A stretch of DNA of 64,000 bases from Afipia felis ATCC 53690 (GTDB lineage Bacteria; Pseudomonadota; Alphaproteobacteria; Rhizobiales; Xanthobacteraceae): assembly GCF_000314735.2 (NCBI RefSeq), contig NZ_KB375270.1, positions 2,170,001-2,234,000 of the forward strand. The letters run 5' to 3'. Position 1 is the first letter of the stretch; each line of letters opens with the position of its first letter. The notes beneath the pieces are model-generated. The model did no database searches, had not been told where the DNA came from, and saw nothing but the letters and a program-made list of their open reading frames with translations. Shown one piece after another: positions 1 to 7,702 of the stretch. The translations under genes were made by a program, and so were the position numbers.

Positions 1-485
1 TCTCGATCGCCTTGCAGCGCGAAGGCACGATCATCGCGGGCGTGATCTACAATCCGGGCAATGAGGAGCTCTACATCGCCGAGCGTGGCAAGGGCGCGTT
101 CCTTAACGACACGCGGTTGCGCGTCGCCGCACGCAAGAAGCTCGAGGATTGCGTGATCGCCTGTGGCCTGCCGCATATCGGGCGCGGCGACCATGAATTG
201 TCGCGCCGCGAAATGGCGGAGTTGCAGCCGCGCGTTGCGGGCCTGCGCCGCTTCGGCGCAGCCTCGCTCGACATGGCATTCGTCGCCGCCGGCCGCCTCG
301 ACGGCTACTGGGAACGCAATCTCAAATCATGGGACATCGCCGCAGGCCTGATCATGGTGCGCGAAGCGGGCGGCACCGTCAGCGGCATCGAGGGCGGCGA
401 CACCGCGCTCGAGACGGGGCACGTCGTGTGCGGCAACGAGATCATCCAGCGCGAACTGGTGAAGATTCTCAAGCCGCTGGGCTGA
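1..485 (+). CDS. Inositol monophosphatase family protein, C-terminal part (5' end outside window)
   Basis: This is the C-terminal part of a Mg-dependent sugar-phosphate phosphatase of the IMPase/SuhB superfamily. The reading frame is open from base 3, ahead of the first possible start at 12, so the gene begins before the window. The family signature SWDIAAG followed by EAGG lies near residues 107-121 of the visible part; in the family the Asp of WD is a metal ligand. The upstream metal site (DP(I/L)DGT) is not in view. The likely role is dephosphorylation of inositol-1-phosphate or a related sugar phosphate in the cytoplasm, but the substrate cannot be read from this half. A 136-bp gap separates it from the next gene on the same strand. 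Confidence 0.85.
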   Translation, partial: SIALQREGTIIAGVIYNPGNEELYIAERGKGAFLNDTRLRVAARKKLEDCVIACGLPHIGRGDHELSRREMAELQPRVAGLRRFGAASLDMAFVAAGRLDGYWERNLKSWDIAAGLIMVREAGGTVSGIEGGDTALETGHVVCGNEIIQRELVKILKPLG

Positions 486-621
486 CAGCGTCGCATCAAT
501 GCGGCGGCGAAAATCGCACCGATTTTAGTTCCCCACATAGCGCCTTTCGCTACTGGTTTCCTCGACGCACCGTGCCATAGTAGGCTGACGCACGGCGTTC
601 AACGAGGAGCAACAGTCCCGC

Positions 622-1629
622 ATGGCGAAGCACCCTCCTGTGACTGCTGACGACATCGTCGTCACCAAACTGTCATCGCCGCGGATCTTCCTGGTCCGCA
701 TGCTGGTGTTTCTGGTGCTATGCGCCCTCGTCTGCGTCATCCTCTACAAGCAGATCTGGACCGCCTTCCTCGCCAATCCCGGCCTCAACGCTTTGATCGG
801 CGCTGTACTGCTGATCGGAACGCTGCTGTCGTTCCGGCAGGTGCTCCGGCTTTATCCTGAAGTCGCGTGGGTCAATCACTTCCGCGTCTCCGATCCCGGC
901 CTTGCGCTCGACCGGCGGCCGGTGTTGCTCGCGCCGATGGCGGCGATCCTGTCCAATCGTTCGGGCCGGATGAGCATCACCCAGCAGACCATGCGGCACA
1001 TGCTGGATTCGATCGCCACGCGTCTCGACGAGTCGCGCGACATCTCGCGCTACATGACCGGCCTGCTGGTTTTCCTCGGCCTGCTCGGCACCTTCTGGGG
1101 CCTGATCGAGACCGTGGGCTCCGTCGGCAAGGTGATCGACGGGCTGAAAGTCGGCGGCGAAGCAGGCGCGATGTTCGAAACGCTGAAGGAAGGCCTCGCC
1201 GCGCCGCTCGGCGGCATGGGCATTTCATTCTCGTCCTCGCTGTTCGGTCTCGCCGGATCGCTGATCCTCGGCTTCCTCGATCTGCAATCGAGCCAGGCGC
1301 AGAACCGCTTCTATACCGACCTCGAAGACTGGCTCGCGAGCACCGTGCGCGAATATGCCGGCGATGCCGCGCTCACCGGCACACATACGGACATGACGCC
1401 CGCGATCGAGCGGCTGCGCGAGGCGGTCGAAAGCATGGGCTCCAATCGCGCAGGCACCACGGCAATGGCGAACCTCGCCGAGGCCATTCAAGGCCTCGTC
1501 AATCATATGCGCGAGGAACAGGGCCTGATCCGCGAATGGGCGGATTCGCAAGGCGAGCAAAACGCCGAGATCAAGAAACTCTTGGAACGCATCGCGCGCC
1601 CGAACGGCGCGCTGCAACGGGAATCCTGA
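622..1629 (+). CDS. MotA/TolQ/ExbB-like proton-channel family inner-membrane protein
   Basis: Predicted 335-residue inner-membrane protein. Hydrophobic segments sit at about residues 22-42, 57-74, 151-172 and 200-222. The last two are rich in Gly and small residues (LGLLGTFWGLIETVG and GMGISFSSSLFGLAG), as in the channel helices of MotA/TolQ/ExbB. A charged cytoplasmic stretch lies between helices 2 and 3. It is followed 4 bp later by an OmpA-domain protein with one N-terminal helix, so the pair looks like a MotA/MotB-type proton-driven complex. No flagellar genes are nearby, so I infer a cell-envelope role rather than a flagellar motor. A GAGGAG element lies about 12 bases before the ATG, a long spacing. 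The function of this subfamily is not known to me. Confidence 0.8.
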   Translation: MAKHPPVTADDIVVTKLSSPRIFLVRMLVFLVLCALVCVILYKQIWTAFLANPGLNALIGAVLLIGTLLSFRQVLRLYPEVAWVNHFRVSDPGLALDRRPVLLAPMAAILSNRSGRMSITQQTMRHMLDSIATRLDESRDISRYMTGLLVFLGLLGTFWGLIETVGSVGKVIDGLKVGGEAGAMFETLKEGLAAPLGGMGISFSSSLFGLAGSLILGFLDLQSSQAQNRFYTDLEDWLASTVREYAGDAALTGTHTDMTPAIERLREAVESMGSNRAGTTAMANLAEAIQGLVNHMREEQGLIREWADSQGEQNAEIKKLLERIARPNGALQRES

Positions 1630-1633
1630 CATC

Positions 1634-2653
1634 ATGGCGTTGGCGCGCTCACGCCGCAACGGCGAGTCCAGCCTCAACTATTGGCCGGGATTCGTTGACG
1701 CGTTGTCCACGCTGGTGCTCTCCATCGTGTTCCTACTGTCGGTGTTCCTGGTGGTCCAGTTCTATCTGTCGCAGGAAGTCTCCGGCAAGGACAAGGCGCT
1801 GGAGCGACTCAACGCACAGATCGCGCAACTCACCAATCTTCTCTCGCTTGAAAAAGTCTCGAGCGGCGGCCTCAACGACCAGATCGCGCAACTGCGCGCG
1901 AGCCTCGCGACCGCTGAAGCCGAGCGCGACCGGGCCAAGGGGATGGCCGAAAGCCTCGGCGGCGGTGCGAACGGCGGCGGCGATCTCAACAAGCAGCTTG
2001 CCACCGAGAAGCAGATTTCCGAACGCGCGCTAGCGCAGGTCGAGGTCCTGAACCAGCAGATCAGCGCGCTGCGCCGCCAGCTCGCGGCGCTGGAAGATGC
2101 GCTCAACGCGTCCGAACAGAAGGGCAAGGAATCGCAGGAGAAGATCGCCGATCTCGGCCAGCGCCTGAACGTCGCGCTGGCGCAGCGGGTGCAGGAATTG
2201 TCACGCTATCGCTCTGAATTCTTCGGGCGGCTGCGCACCATCCTCGGCGACCGGCCCGACATCCGGATCGTCGGCGACCGTTTCGTATTCCAGTCGGAGG
2301 TGTTCTTCGATTCCGGAAGCGCGGCGCTGTTGCCCGAGGGGCGCAACGAACTCGACCAGCTCGCAAATGCGCTGGGTGATCTCGAAAAGAAAATCCCGGC
2401 GGAAATTCCGTGGGTGCTACGCGTCGACGGCCACACCGACGTGCGCCCGATCAACAGCCCGCAGTTCAAGTCGAATTGGGATCTGTCGGCTGCCCGCGCG
2501 ATCTCGGTGGTGCAATATCTGATCTCGCGCGGGGTGTCGCCGCAGCGGCTGGTCGCGGCGGGCTTCGGCGAATTCCAGCCGCTCGACACCGGCACGACCG
2601 AGGATGCCTACAAGCGCAACCGCCGCATCGAACTCAAGCTCACCGAGCGATGA
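1634..2653 (+). CDS. OmpA/MotB-domain protein with coiled coil, partner of the MotA-like protein
   Basis: Predicted 339-residue protein with one transmembrane helix near residues 21-43, a long Gln/Ala/Leu-rich coiled coil at about 50-190, and a C-terminal OmpA-like peptidoglycan-binding domain at about 215-335. The domain shows a FDSGSAALLPEG start, DGHTDVRPI, and the closing NRRIELKL typical of the fold. It starts 4 bp after the MotA-like gene. The arrangement suits a MotB-like stator that crosses the periplasm and anchors to peptidoglycan, but the coiled coil is much longer than in flagellar MotB. I infer a dedicated envelope machine. Its stop overlaps the next start (ATGA at 2650-2653), so translation is probably coupled. 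Confidence 0.82.
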   Translation: MALARSRRNGESSLNYWPGFVDALSTLVLSIVFLLSVFLVVQFYLSQEVSGKDKALERLNAQIAQLTNLLSLEKVSSGGLNDQIAQLRASLATAEAERDRAKGMAESLGGGANGGGDLNKQLATEKQISERALAQVEVLNQQISALRRQLAALEDALNASEQKGKESQEKIADLGQRLNVALAQRVQELSRYRSEFFGRLRTILGDRPDIRIVGDRFVFQSEVFFDSGSAALLPEGRNELDQLANALGDLEKKIPAEIPWVLRVDGHTDVRPINSPQFKSNWDLSAARAISVVQYLISRGVSPQRLVAAGFGEFQPLDTGTTEDAYKRNRRIELKLTER

Positions 2654-3102
2654 GGCTGCGCCCCTACCGCGCAGCCGACGAGGACGCGCTGATCGCGCTG
2701 TGGCAGCGCACCTGGCAATATGCCTACCCTTCGATCGATTTCGGCGAGCGGCTGTCCGCGTGGCGGCATCGCTGGCGCACCGAGCTGGTGCCGGGCGCGC
2801 GCATCACGGTTGCGGAAAATGACGCGGACGCGGTCGGCTTCGTCACGCTCGACGGCTCGGGCTATCTCGACCAGCTTGTCGTCGCGCCGGAAGCGTGGGG
2901 TTCTGGCGCTGCGGATGCCCTGGTCGATGAAGCGAAGCGGCAATCGCAAGGAACGATCACGCTATTGGTGAACGCCGACAATGCCCGCGCCATCCGCTTC
3001 TATGAGCGTCACGGCTTCCGCCACACCCACGACGACGTGAACCCGACATCCGGGCGCAAGGTGCATGGGATGAAGTGGGAGCGGCCAAAGACCGCCAGCT
3101 AA
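2650..3102 (+). CDS. GNAT family N-acetyltransferase
   Basis: Predicted 150-residue acyltransferase of the GNAT fold, which moves an acetyl group from acetyl-CoA to an amine. The start at 2650 overlaps the previous stop by 4 bases (ATGA). Visible family features are the N-terminal MRLRPYRAADEDALIAL, the beta-4 strand YLDQLVVAPEAWGSGAADAL that forms the acetyl-CoA site, and the closing NADNARAIRFYERHGF, which is the standard motif B. The usual Q/RxxGxG/A loop is read here as EAWGSGA. The substrate is unknown. It overlaps the convergent ABC exporter gene by 4 bases at the 3' ends. Confidence 0.85.
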   Translation: MRLRPYRAADEDALIALWQRTWQYAYPSIDFGERLSAWRHRWRTELVPGARITVAENDADAVGFVTLDGSGYLDQLVVAPEAWGSGAADALVDEAKRQSQGTITLLVNADNARAIRFYERHGFRHTHDDVNPTSGRKVHGMKWERPKTAS

Positions 3103-4949
3103 CCGCCCTCGAACTGCAGCCGCGCCAGTCGCGCATAGAGACCGTTCGCTGCAACGAGCGAGGCATGTGTGCCCTGCTCGACGATGCGGCCGTGCTCCAT
3201 CACCAGAATGCGGTCGCATGACAACACGGTGGCGAGGCGATGCGCGATCACCAGCGTGGTGCGGTGCTGCATCAGTTCCTCCAGCGCGGTCTGCACCAGC
3301 GTCTCGCTTTCGGCGTCGAGCGCCGACGTCGCCTCATCGAGCAACAGCAGCGGCGCATCGCGCAGAATTGCGCGCGCGATCGCGATGCGCTGGCGCTGGC
3401 CACCCGACAGAGTGACGCCGCGTTCGCCGAGCTGCGTTTCGAATCCATGTGGCAGGCGGCTGAGAAATTCCGTGGCGTGCGCCTGCTCGGCGGCGCGCTC
3501 GACATCGGCATCGGAGGCGTCGGGGCGACCGAAGCGGATATTCTCGCGCGCGGTTGTGGCAAAGATCGCCGAATCCTGCGGCACCAGCGCGATGCGCGAG
3601 CGCAAGTCTTCCGGCGTCACCTCGTCGATCGGCACACCATCGAAGGTGATCGAGCCGTTTCGCGGATCGTAGAAGCGCAACAGCAGATGAAACAGCGTGC
3701 TCTTGCCCGCACCCGACGGGCCGACCACAGCGATCTTCTCGCCTGCCTTCACTGCAAACGACACGCCGTCCACCACGAAGGCCTCCGGCCGCGTCGGATA
3801 GGCGAAGCGCACACGGTCGAACACGATGTCGCCGCGCGCGGGCTCCGGCAGATGTTTCGGATGAACGGGCGCGGTGATGTCGGACTTCACGTTGAGGATT
3901 TCGAACAGACGTTCGGCCGCGCCGGAGGCTTGCGCGATTTCACCCCAGACCTGGCTCAACTCGCCGAGCGCGCCTGCGGCAAATGCCGCATACAGGACGA
4001 ACTGACCGAGCCGGCCGGCGGTGATCTGTCCGGTGATGATGTCGTGGGAGCCGACCCACAGGATCAGCACGACGGAAGAGAAGATCAGGAAGATCACGAC
4101 GGCGGTGAGCCACGCGCGCGCGCGGGTCGAGGCACGGGCCGCCTCATAGGCGCGCTCGACTTCGTTGCCGAAACGCGCCTGCGCTAGCAGTTCGTTGGTG
4201 AAGGCCTGAAGGGTGCGGATCGCGCCGATTAGTTCGGACGCATAGGAAGAAGCGTCGGCCAGTGTATCCTGCGCGCCGCGCGAGAGCTTGCGCACGCGGC
4301 GGCCGAAGCCGACGAGCGGCAGCACGATCAGCGGGATCGCGGCGAGCACGAAGCCCGACAGCTTCGGGCTCGATACCACCATCATCGCCGCCGCGCCGAG
4401 GAATAGCACGAGGTTGCGCAACGCGATCGACACCGACGCTCCGACCGCCGACTTGATCTGCGTGGTGTCGGCGGTGAGCCGCGAGACCAGCTCGCCGCTA
4501 TGGGCGGTGTCGAAGAAGGACGGCGACAGCCGTGTGAGATGCTTGAACACGTCGCCGCGCAGATCCGCAACAATGCGTTCGCCGAGCGTGATGACAAAGT
4601 AATAGCGCATCGCGCTGGAGGCAGCGAGCACGGCAACGACGCCGATCATGACGCCGAAGTAGCTGTTGATCATCGCCACGCTTTCGGCGCTGAATCCGAA
4701 ATCGATCATGCGCCGAACCGCGAGTGGCACGGCGAGCGTCGCGAGCGAGGCGATGATCAGGGCAACCAGCGCGCCAAAGGCGCGGCCGCGGTAGCGGCCG
4801 ATATAGGGCGCGAGCGCCAGCAAAGGGCGCAGGCCAGGGCGCTTGGCGCGCGTCTTGATTTCAGGCGGGGACGTCGTTTCTGCTGCCTTGACCTCGGCCG
4901 AGGCCGACACGGCCTGCCCCTCCGCCGGAATGCGTTCCACCACGTTCAT
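3099..4949 (-). CDS. ABC exporter, fused permease-ATPase (MsbA/ABCB type)
   Basis: Half-transporter of about 616 residues that should work as a homodimer in the inner membrane, exporting a lipid or hydrophobic compound at the cost of ATP. A six-helix ABC transmembrane domain spans about residues 40-330 and the nucleotide-binding domain about 365-610. Walker A is GPSGAGKST, the Q-loop is in LVPQDSAIF, the signature is LSGGQRQR, Walker B is LLLLDEATSALD and the switch His is in IAHRL. All are intact, so it should be active. A TTG at 4985 would add 12 residues; I chose the ATG at 4949. The N-terminus is Lys/Thr/Glu-rich and cytosolic. The substrate cannot be told from sequence. Confidence 0.88.
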   Translation of the reverse strand: MNVVERIPAEGQAVSASAEVKAAETTSPPEIKTRAKRPGLRPLLALAPYIGRYRGRAFGALVALIIASLATLAVPLAVRRMIDFGFSAESVAMINSYFGVMIGVVAVLAASSAMRYYFVITLGERIVADLRGDVFKHLTRLSPSFFDTAHSGELVSRLTADTTQIKSAVGASVSIALRNLVLFLGAAAMMVVSSPKLSGFVLAAIPLIVLPLVGFGRRVRKLSRGAQDTLADASSYASELIGAIRTLQAFTNELLAQARFGNEVERAYEAARASTRARAWLTAVVIFLIFSSVVLILWVGSHDIITGQITAGRLGQFVLYAAFAAGALGELSQVWGEIAQASGAAERLFEILNVKSDITAPVHPKHLPEPARGDIVFDRVRFAYPTRPEAFVVDGVSFAVKAGEKIAVVGPSGAGKSTLFHLLLRFYDPRNGSITFDGVPIDEVTPEDLRSRIALVPQDSAIFATTARENIRFGRPDASDADVERAAEQAHATEFLSRLPHGFETQLGERGVTLSGGQRQRIAIARAILRDAPLLLLDEATSALDAESETLVQTALEELMQHRTTLVIAHRLATVLSCDRILVMEHGRIVEQGTHASLVAANGLYARLARLQFEGG

Positions 4950-5129
4950 CGCGCCAACACCGCTGTCTTTGTTCAGGCTTCCCAATAGGCTGCAGATATC
5001 CCGCTGGCAAATGCGGCGCTCTGCGATGGGTCAAGCTGCTTGTCTGAAACCGTCCCGTGGGGTATAGACCCGCCAAATTCGCCCCACAAATTACCGATCA
5101 GCAAGGCGCAAGCCGCCGAAGGATTTGCC

Positions 5130-5357
5130 ATGAAAGCCGAAATTCATCCGGATTATCATACGATTAAGGTCGTGATGACCGACGGAACCGAGTACCTCAC
5201 GCGCTCGACCTACGGCAAGGAAGGCGACACGCTGAACCTCGACATCGATTCCAAGTCGCATCCGGCCTGGACCGGCGGCACCCAGCAGATACTCGATCGC
5301 GGCGGCCGCGTCTCCCGGTTCCAGAAGAAATTCTCGGGCTTCCTCAAGAAGGACTAA
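5130..5357 (+). CDS. rpmE: 50S ribosomal protein L31
   Basis: A 75-residue ribosomal protein L31. The start at 5130 matches the family N-terminus [10 protein letters not shown]; an in-frame start at 5040 would add 30 residues unlike any L31. Conserved stretches are [18 protein letters not shown] and FQKKF. The zinc-binding Cys pairs of Zn-type L31 are absent, so this is the zinc-independent form usual in alphaproteobacteria. The gene is divergent from the ABC exporter, next to an RcdA-like gene, and is followed after 33 bp by a strong terminator. Confidence 0.95.
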   Translation: MKAEIHPDYHTIKVVMTDGTEYLTRSTYGKEGDTLNLDIDSKSHPAWTGGTQQILDRGGRVSRFQKKFSGFLKKD

Positions 5358-5390
5358 AGTCCTCTCTTTTGCGCCCGTTCGAAAAGCAAA

Positions 5391-5421
5391 ACGCCCCGCG
5401 CTCACGCCGGGGCGTTTTTTT
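5391..5421 (+). terminator. Rho-independent terminator of rpmE
   Basis: An 8-bp GC-rich stem (arms 5391-5398 and 5408-5415) is followed at once by seven T residues (5415-5421). It lies 33 bp after the rpmE stop, facing the convergent RcdA-like gene. Confidence 0.9.
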
Positions 5422-5442
5422 CGTTGAGCGTTTCAAGGACGC

Positions 5443-5949
5443 TCAGTTCTCGAACGCAGCCCGCAGCCTGTCGAGTTGCGGCATCAGCGGATTGCCTGGC
5501 GCGCCCGCATCCTGCTTCTCAGCGTGCATGGTCGCGTCGAGCCGGCGTACCTTCGCCTGCAGTTCCGTTGAGCGCGTAATCAAAGCCTGCAATTGTTCCG
5601 GCAGCTTTTCGATCAGGTCGCTCGATCCCGGCTCGGCTGCGGTCAGCTTGACCTTGGTCTTTTCGCGATTGGCCTGATTGAGCGTCATCTCGCCTTCGCG
5701 CACCGCGCGATGCAGCAACAGCCACGACGCCAACTGCATCAGCCGCGTGGTGAGACGCATGCTCTCGGTCGCGTAGGTCAGGCCGACGGCGCGCTCGAGC
5801 GTCTTCGCTTCCGCGCGGCCTTCGCCATCGAGATACGCCGCCGTCTCTTCGACGAGATTCATTCCATCACGGAACAAATCCTGGAACGCCGGTGAATTGG
5901 TGAAATGCTCGCTCAGCAGGATGAGCCCATCCCGCGCCTGATCCGACAT
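5443..5949 (-). CDS. DUF1465 family protein, RcdA-like
   Basis: A 168-residue, largely helical cytoplasmic protein of the DUF1465 family. From memory, this is the family of Caulobacter RcdA, an adaptor that helps ClpXP degrade CtrA and other cell-cycle proteins. Visible features are the N-terminal SDQARDGLILLSEHF, a central TTRLMQLASWLLLHRAVREGE helix, and a C-terminal segment that turns into a charged, loosely ordered tail after about residue 110. Such tails matter for substrate delivery in RcdA. Its place beside rpmE fits what I recall for this family in alphaproteobacteria. The family assignment is firmer than the functional one. Confidence 0.72.
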   Translation of the reverse strand: MSDQARDGLILLSEHFTNSPAFQDLFRDGMNLVEETAAYLDGEGRAEAKTLERAVGLTYATESMRLTTRLMQLASWLLLHRAVREGEMTLNQANREKTKVKLTAAEPGSSDLIEKLPEQLQALITRSTELQAKVRRLDATMHAEKQDAGAPGNPLMPQLDRLRAAFEN

Positions 5950-6086
5950 GGTTAACGCCTTGAACCTGTTACGCCTGTTACGCGCCGTTTCTTATGATGA
6001 ACAAATCATTGCCCCCCGGCGGCGCAGGAGTCCAGCCGGTTAACCGACCAAATCGGGATATGGTTTCCATGACATCTGCATGAAGC

Positions 6087-6118
6087 AAAAAAAGAGCCGC
6101 CGGAAACCGGCGGCTTTT
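6087..6118 (-). terminator. Bidirectional-looking terminator, strongest on the minus strand
   Basis: A perfect 9-bp stem (6095-6103 with 6107-6115) has a 3-base loop. Seven A residues lie on its left (6087-6093), which become a T tract for minus-strand transcripts, and four T residues lie on its right. It most likely ends the DUF1192 transcript. The rest of 5950-6263 holds no convincing gene; a 65-codon minus-strand ORF there (5978-6175) lacks family features. Confidence 0.75.
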
Positions 6119-6263
6119 GAAAGTTGATAACAGGGAGGCGTCAAACAGAGTGGACAGGAGCCACTCGGCGTCCAAACAAGGACACTCTGGTCATAAACGC
6201 GAAAGCTTAATGTGTCGTAAATGAACGAATCCGTTTACCCTTCCTTTGCAAAGGTGACGGCGC

Positions 6264-6455
6264 TCACGACTTGAAGAAACCCGCCGCTGCATCGCGCGAA
6301 GCGCGCTTCTTTACAGCCTCCGCTTTCAGCCGCTCGATCTCCGCCTCCAGCATCCCGACACGCTCGTTCAGATCGTCAAGCGATAGAAGCGACAGATCCT
6401 GTCCGAGTTGATGCGTGATCTTCGGCCGCGGCCTGTCATCGTCGTCGATCGGCAT
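6264..6455 (-). CDS. DUF1192 family small protein
   Basis: A 63-residue acidic-then-coiled protein of the DUF1192 family. The start at 6455 is set by an AGGGAGAA ribosome-binding site a few bases upstream; longer in-frame extensions run into the divergent quinone oxidoreductase leader. The N-terminus is MPIDDDDRPRPK and the middle (LDDLNERVGMLEAEIERLKAEA) reads as a short amphipathic coiled coil. The family is common in alphaproteobacteria and has no assigned function that I know. It is divergent from the oxidoreductase at 6597, with promoters for both in the 140 bp between. Confidence 0.8.
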   Translation of the reverse strand: MPIDDDDRPRPKITHQLGQDLSLLSLDDLNERVGMLEAEIERLKAEAVKKRASRDAAAGFFKS

Positions 6456-6596
6456 GTCGTTCTCCCTCAAGTGGCATCTGTTGCTCCGCAGCCTGCCACA
6501 GTGCCGCGCTCCGGGTCGAGCCGTCGGGGCTGACTCCCCCGCCGTTCGATGGCATACCCTGCTGATCCCAACTTCGACTTTTCCAAGGACGCCCGC

Positions 6597-7595
6597 ATGG
6601 ACAAGCTTCCCACCCACATGACCGCGATCGCCATTTCCTCGCCGGGAGGCCCGGAGGTGCTGGTGCCCGAGCAACGCGACGTGCCGAAACCGCGCGCGGG
6701 CGAAATCCTGGTTAAGGTGGAAGCCGCCGGCGTCAATCGCCCCGACGTACTGCAGCGGATGGGCAAATATCCCGTGCCTCCGGGCGCGAGCGACCTGCCC
6801 GGCCTCGAGATCGCAGGCACCGTCGTCGCGCTCGGCGAAGGCGCACAGAAGCACAAGATCGGCGACCGGGTGATGTCGCTCACTGCGGGGGGCGGTTACG
6901 CCGAATACTGCGTTGCCCCGGATGCGCACGCCATCACCATTCCCGAAGGGCTCTCGATGAAGCAGGCGGCAACGCTACCCGAGACGGTGATGACCGTGTG
7001 GCACAACGTGTTCGAACGCGGCGCGCTCAAGCCCGGCGAGACGCTGCTTGTGCATGGCGGCTCATCCGGCATCGGCACCACCGCGATCCAGATGGCGAAG
7101 GCCTATGGCGCGAAGGTGATCGTCACCGTCGGCGGCCAGGACAAGGCCGATGCCTGCCTCAAGCTCGGTGCCGATGTCGCGGTGAACTACAAGACCCAGG
7201 ATTTCGTCGCCGAGGCCAAGACCGCGACCGACGGCAAGGGCGTCAACGTCATCCTCGACATGGTCGGCGGCGATTATGTCGACCGCAACTACGATGCCGC
7301 CGCAACCGAAGGCCGCATCGTGCAGATCGCCTTCCTCGGCGGCCCGAAGGCCACCGCCAATTTCGGCAAGCTCATGATGAAGCGGCTCTGGCACACCGGA
7401 TCAACACTCCGGCCGCGCTCCAACGAGGACAAAGCGGCGATGGTGGGCGCCATCGAAGCGACGGTCCTGCCCTGGATCCTGAAGGGGCAGCTAAAGCCCC
7501 TGATCGACAGCGAGTTTTCCCTCCGGGATGCCGCCAAGGCCCACGCCCGGATGGAAAGCGGCCAACATATTGGCAAAATTGTGCTCACGGTTTGA
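6597..7595 (+). CDS. NAD(P)H quinone oxidoreductase, PIG3/zeta-crystallin type
   Basis: A 332-residue zinc-free member of the medium-chain dehydrogenase family, expected to reduce quinones with NADPH in the cytosol. The GroES-like N-terminal domain (about 10-140) contains AAGVNRPDVLQRMGKYP. The Rossmann domain carries LVHGGSSGIGTTAIQMAKAYGA, the nucleotide-binding AxxGxxG-type loop. Zn-site cysteines are missing. The ATG at 6597 has AAGGA 7 bases upstream; an in-frame ATG at 6549 is less likely. The C-terminal HARMESGQHIGKIVL is typical of the PIG3 group. The gene stands alone, divergent from the DUF1192 gene. Confidence 0.88.
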   Translation: MDKLPTHMTAIAISSPGGPEVLVPEQRDVPKPRAGEILVKVEAAGVNRPDVLQRMGKYPVPPGASDLPGLEIAGTVVALGEGAQKHKIGDRVMSLTAGGGYAEYCVAPDAHAITIPEGLSMKQAATLPETVMTVWHNVFERGALKPGETLLVHGGSSGIGTTAIQMAKAYGAKVIVTVGGQDKADACLKLGADVAVNYKTQDFVAEAKTATDGKGVNVILDMVGGDYVDRNYDAAATEGRIVQIAFLGGPKATANFGKLMMKRLWHTGSTLRPRSNEDKAAMVGAIEATVLPWILKGQLKPLIDSEFSLRDAAKAHARMESGQHIGKIVLTV

Positions 7596-7702
7596 CGGGA
7601 CAAAAGGCTGTAAACCCTTTGATTCATCTCGCATTCGTGTCATTGATCGCGCTCCCGCCGGGCCCCTGAGGGGCCTGGCGCCCGACCGCGGAGACAGACA
7701 CC

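Noticed and set aside
867..2033. 388-codon plus-strand frame over the MotA-like and OmpA genes
   Set aside because: It is out of frame with two well-supported genes and is Arg-rich low-complexity sequence.
5978..6175. 65-codon minus-strand ORF in the gap after the RcdA-like gene
   Set aside because: It runs through a terminator hairpin and has no family features.
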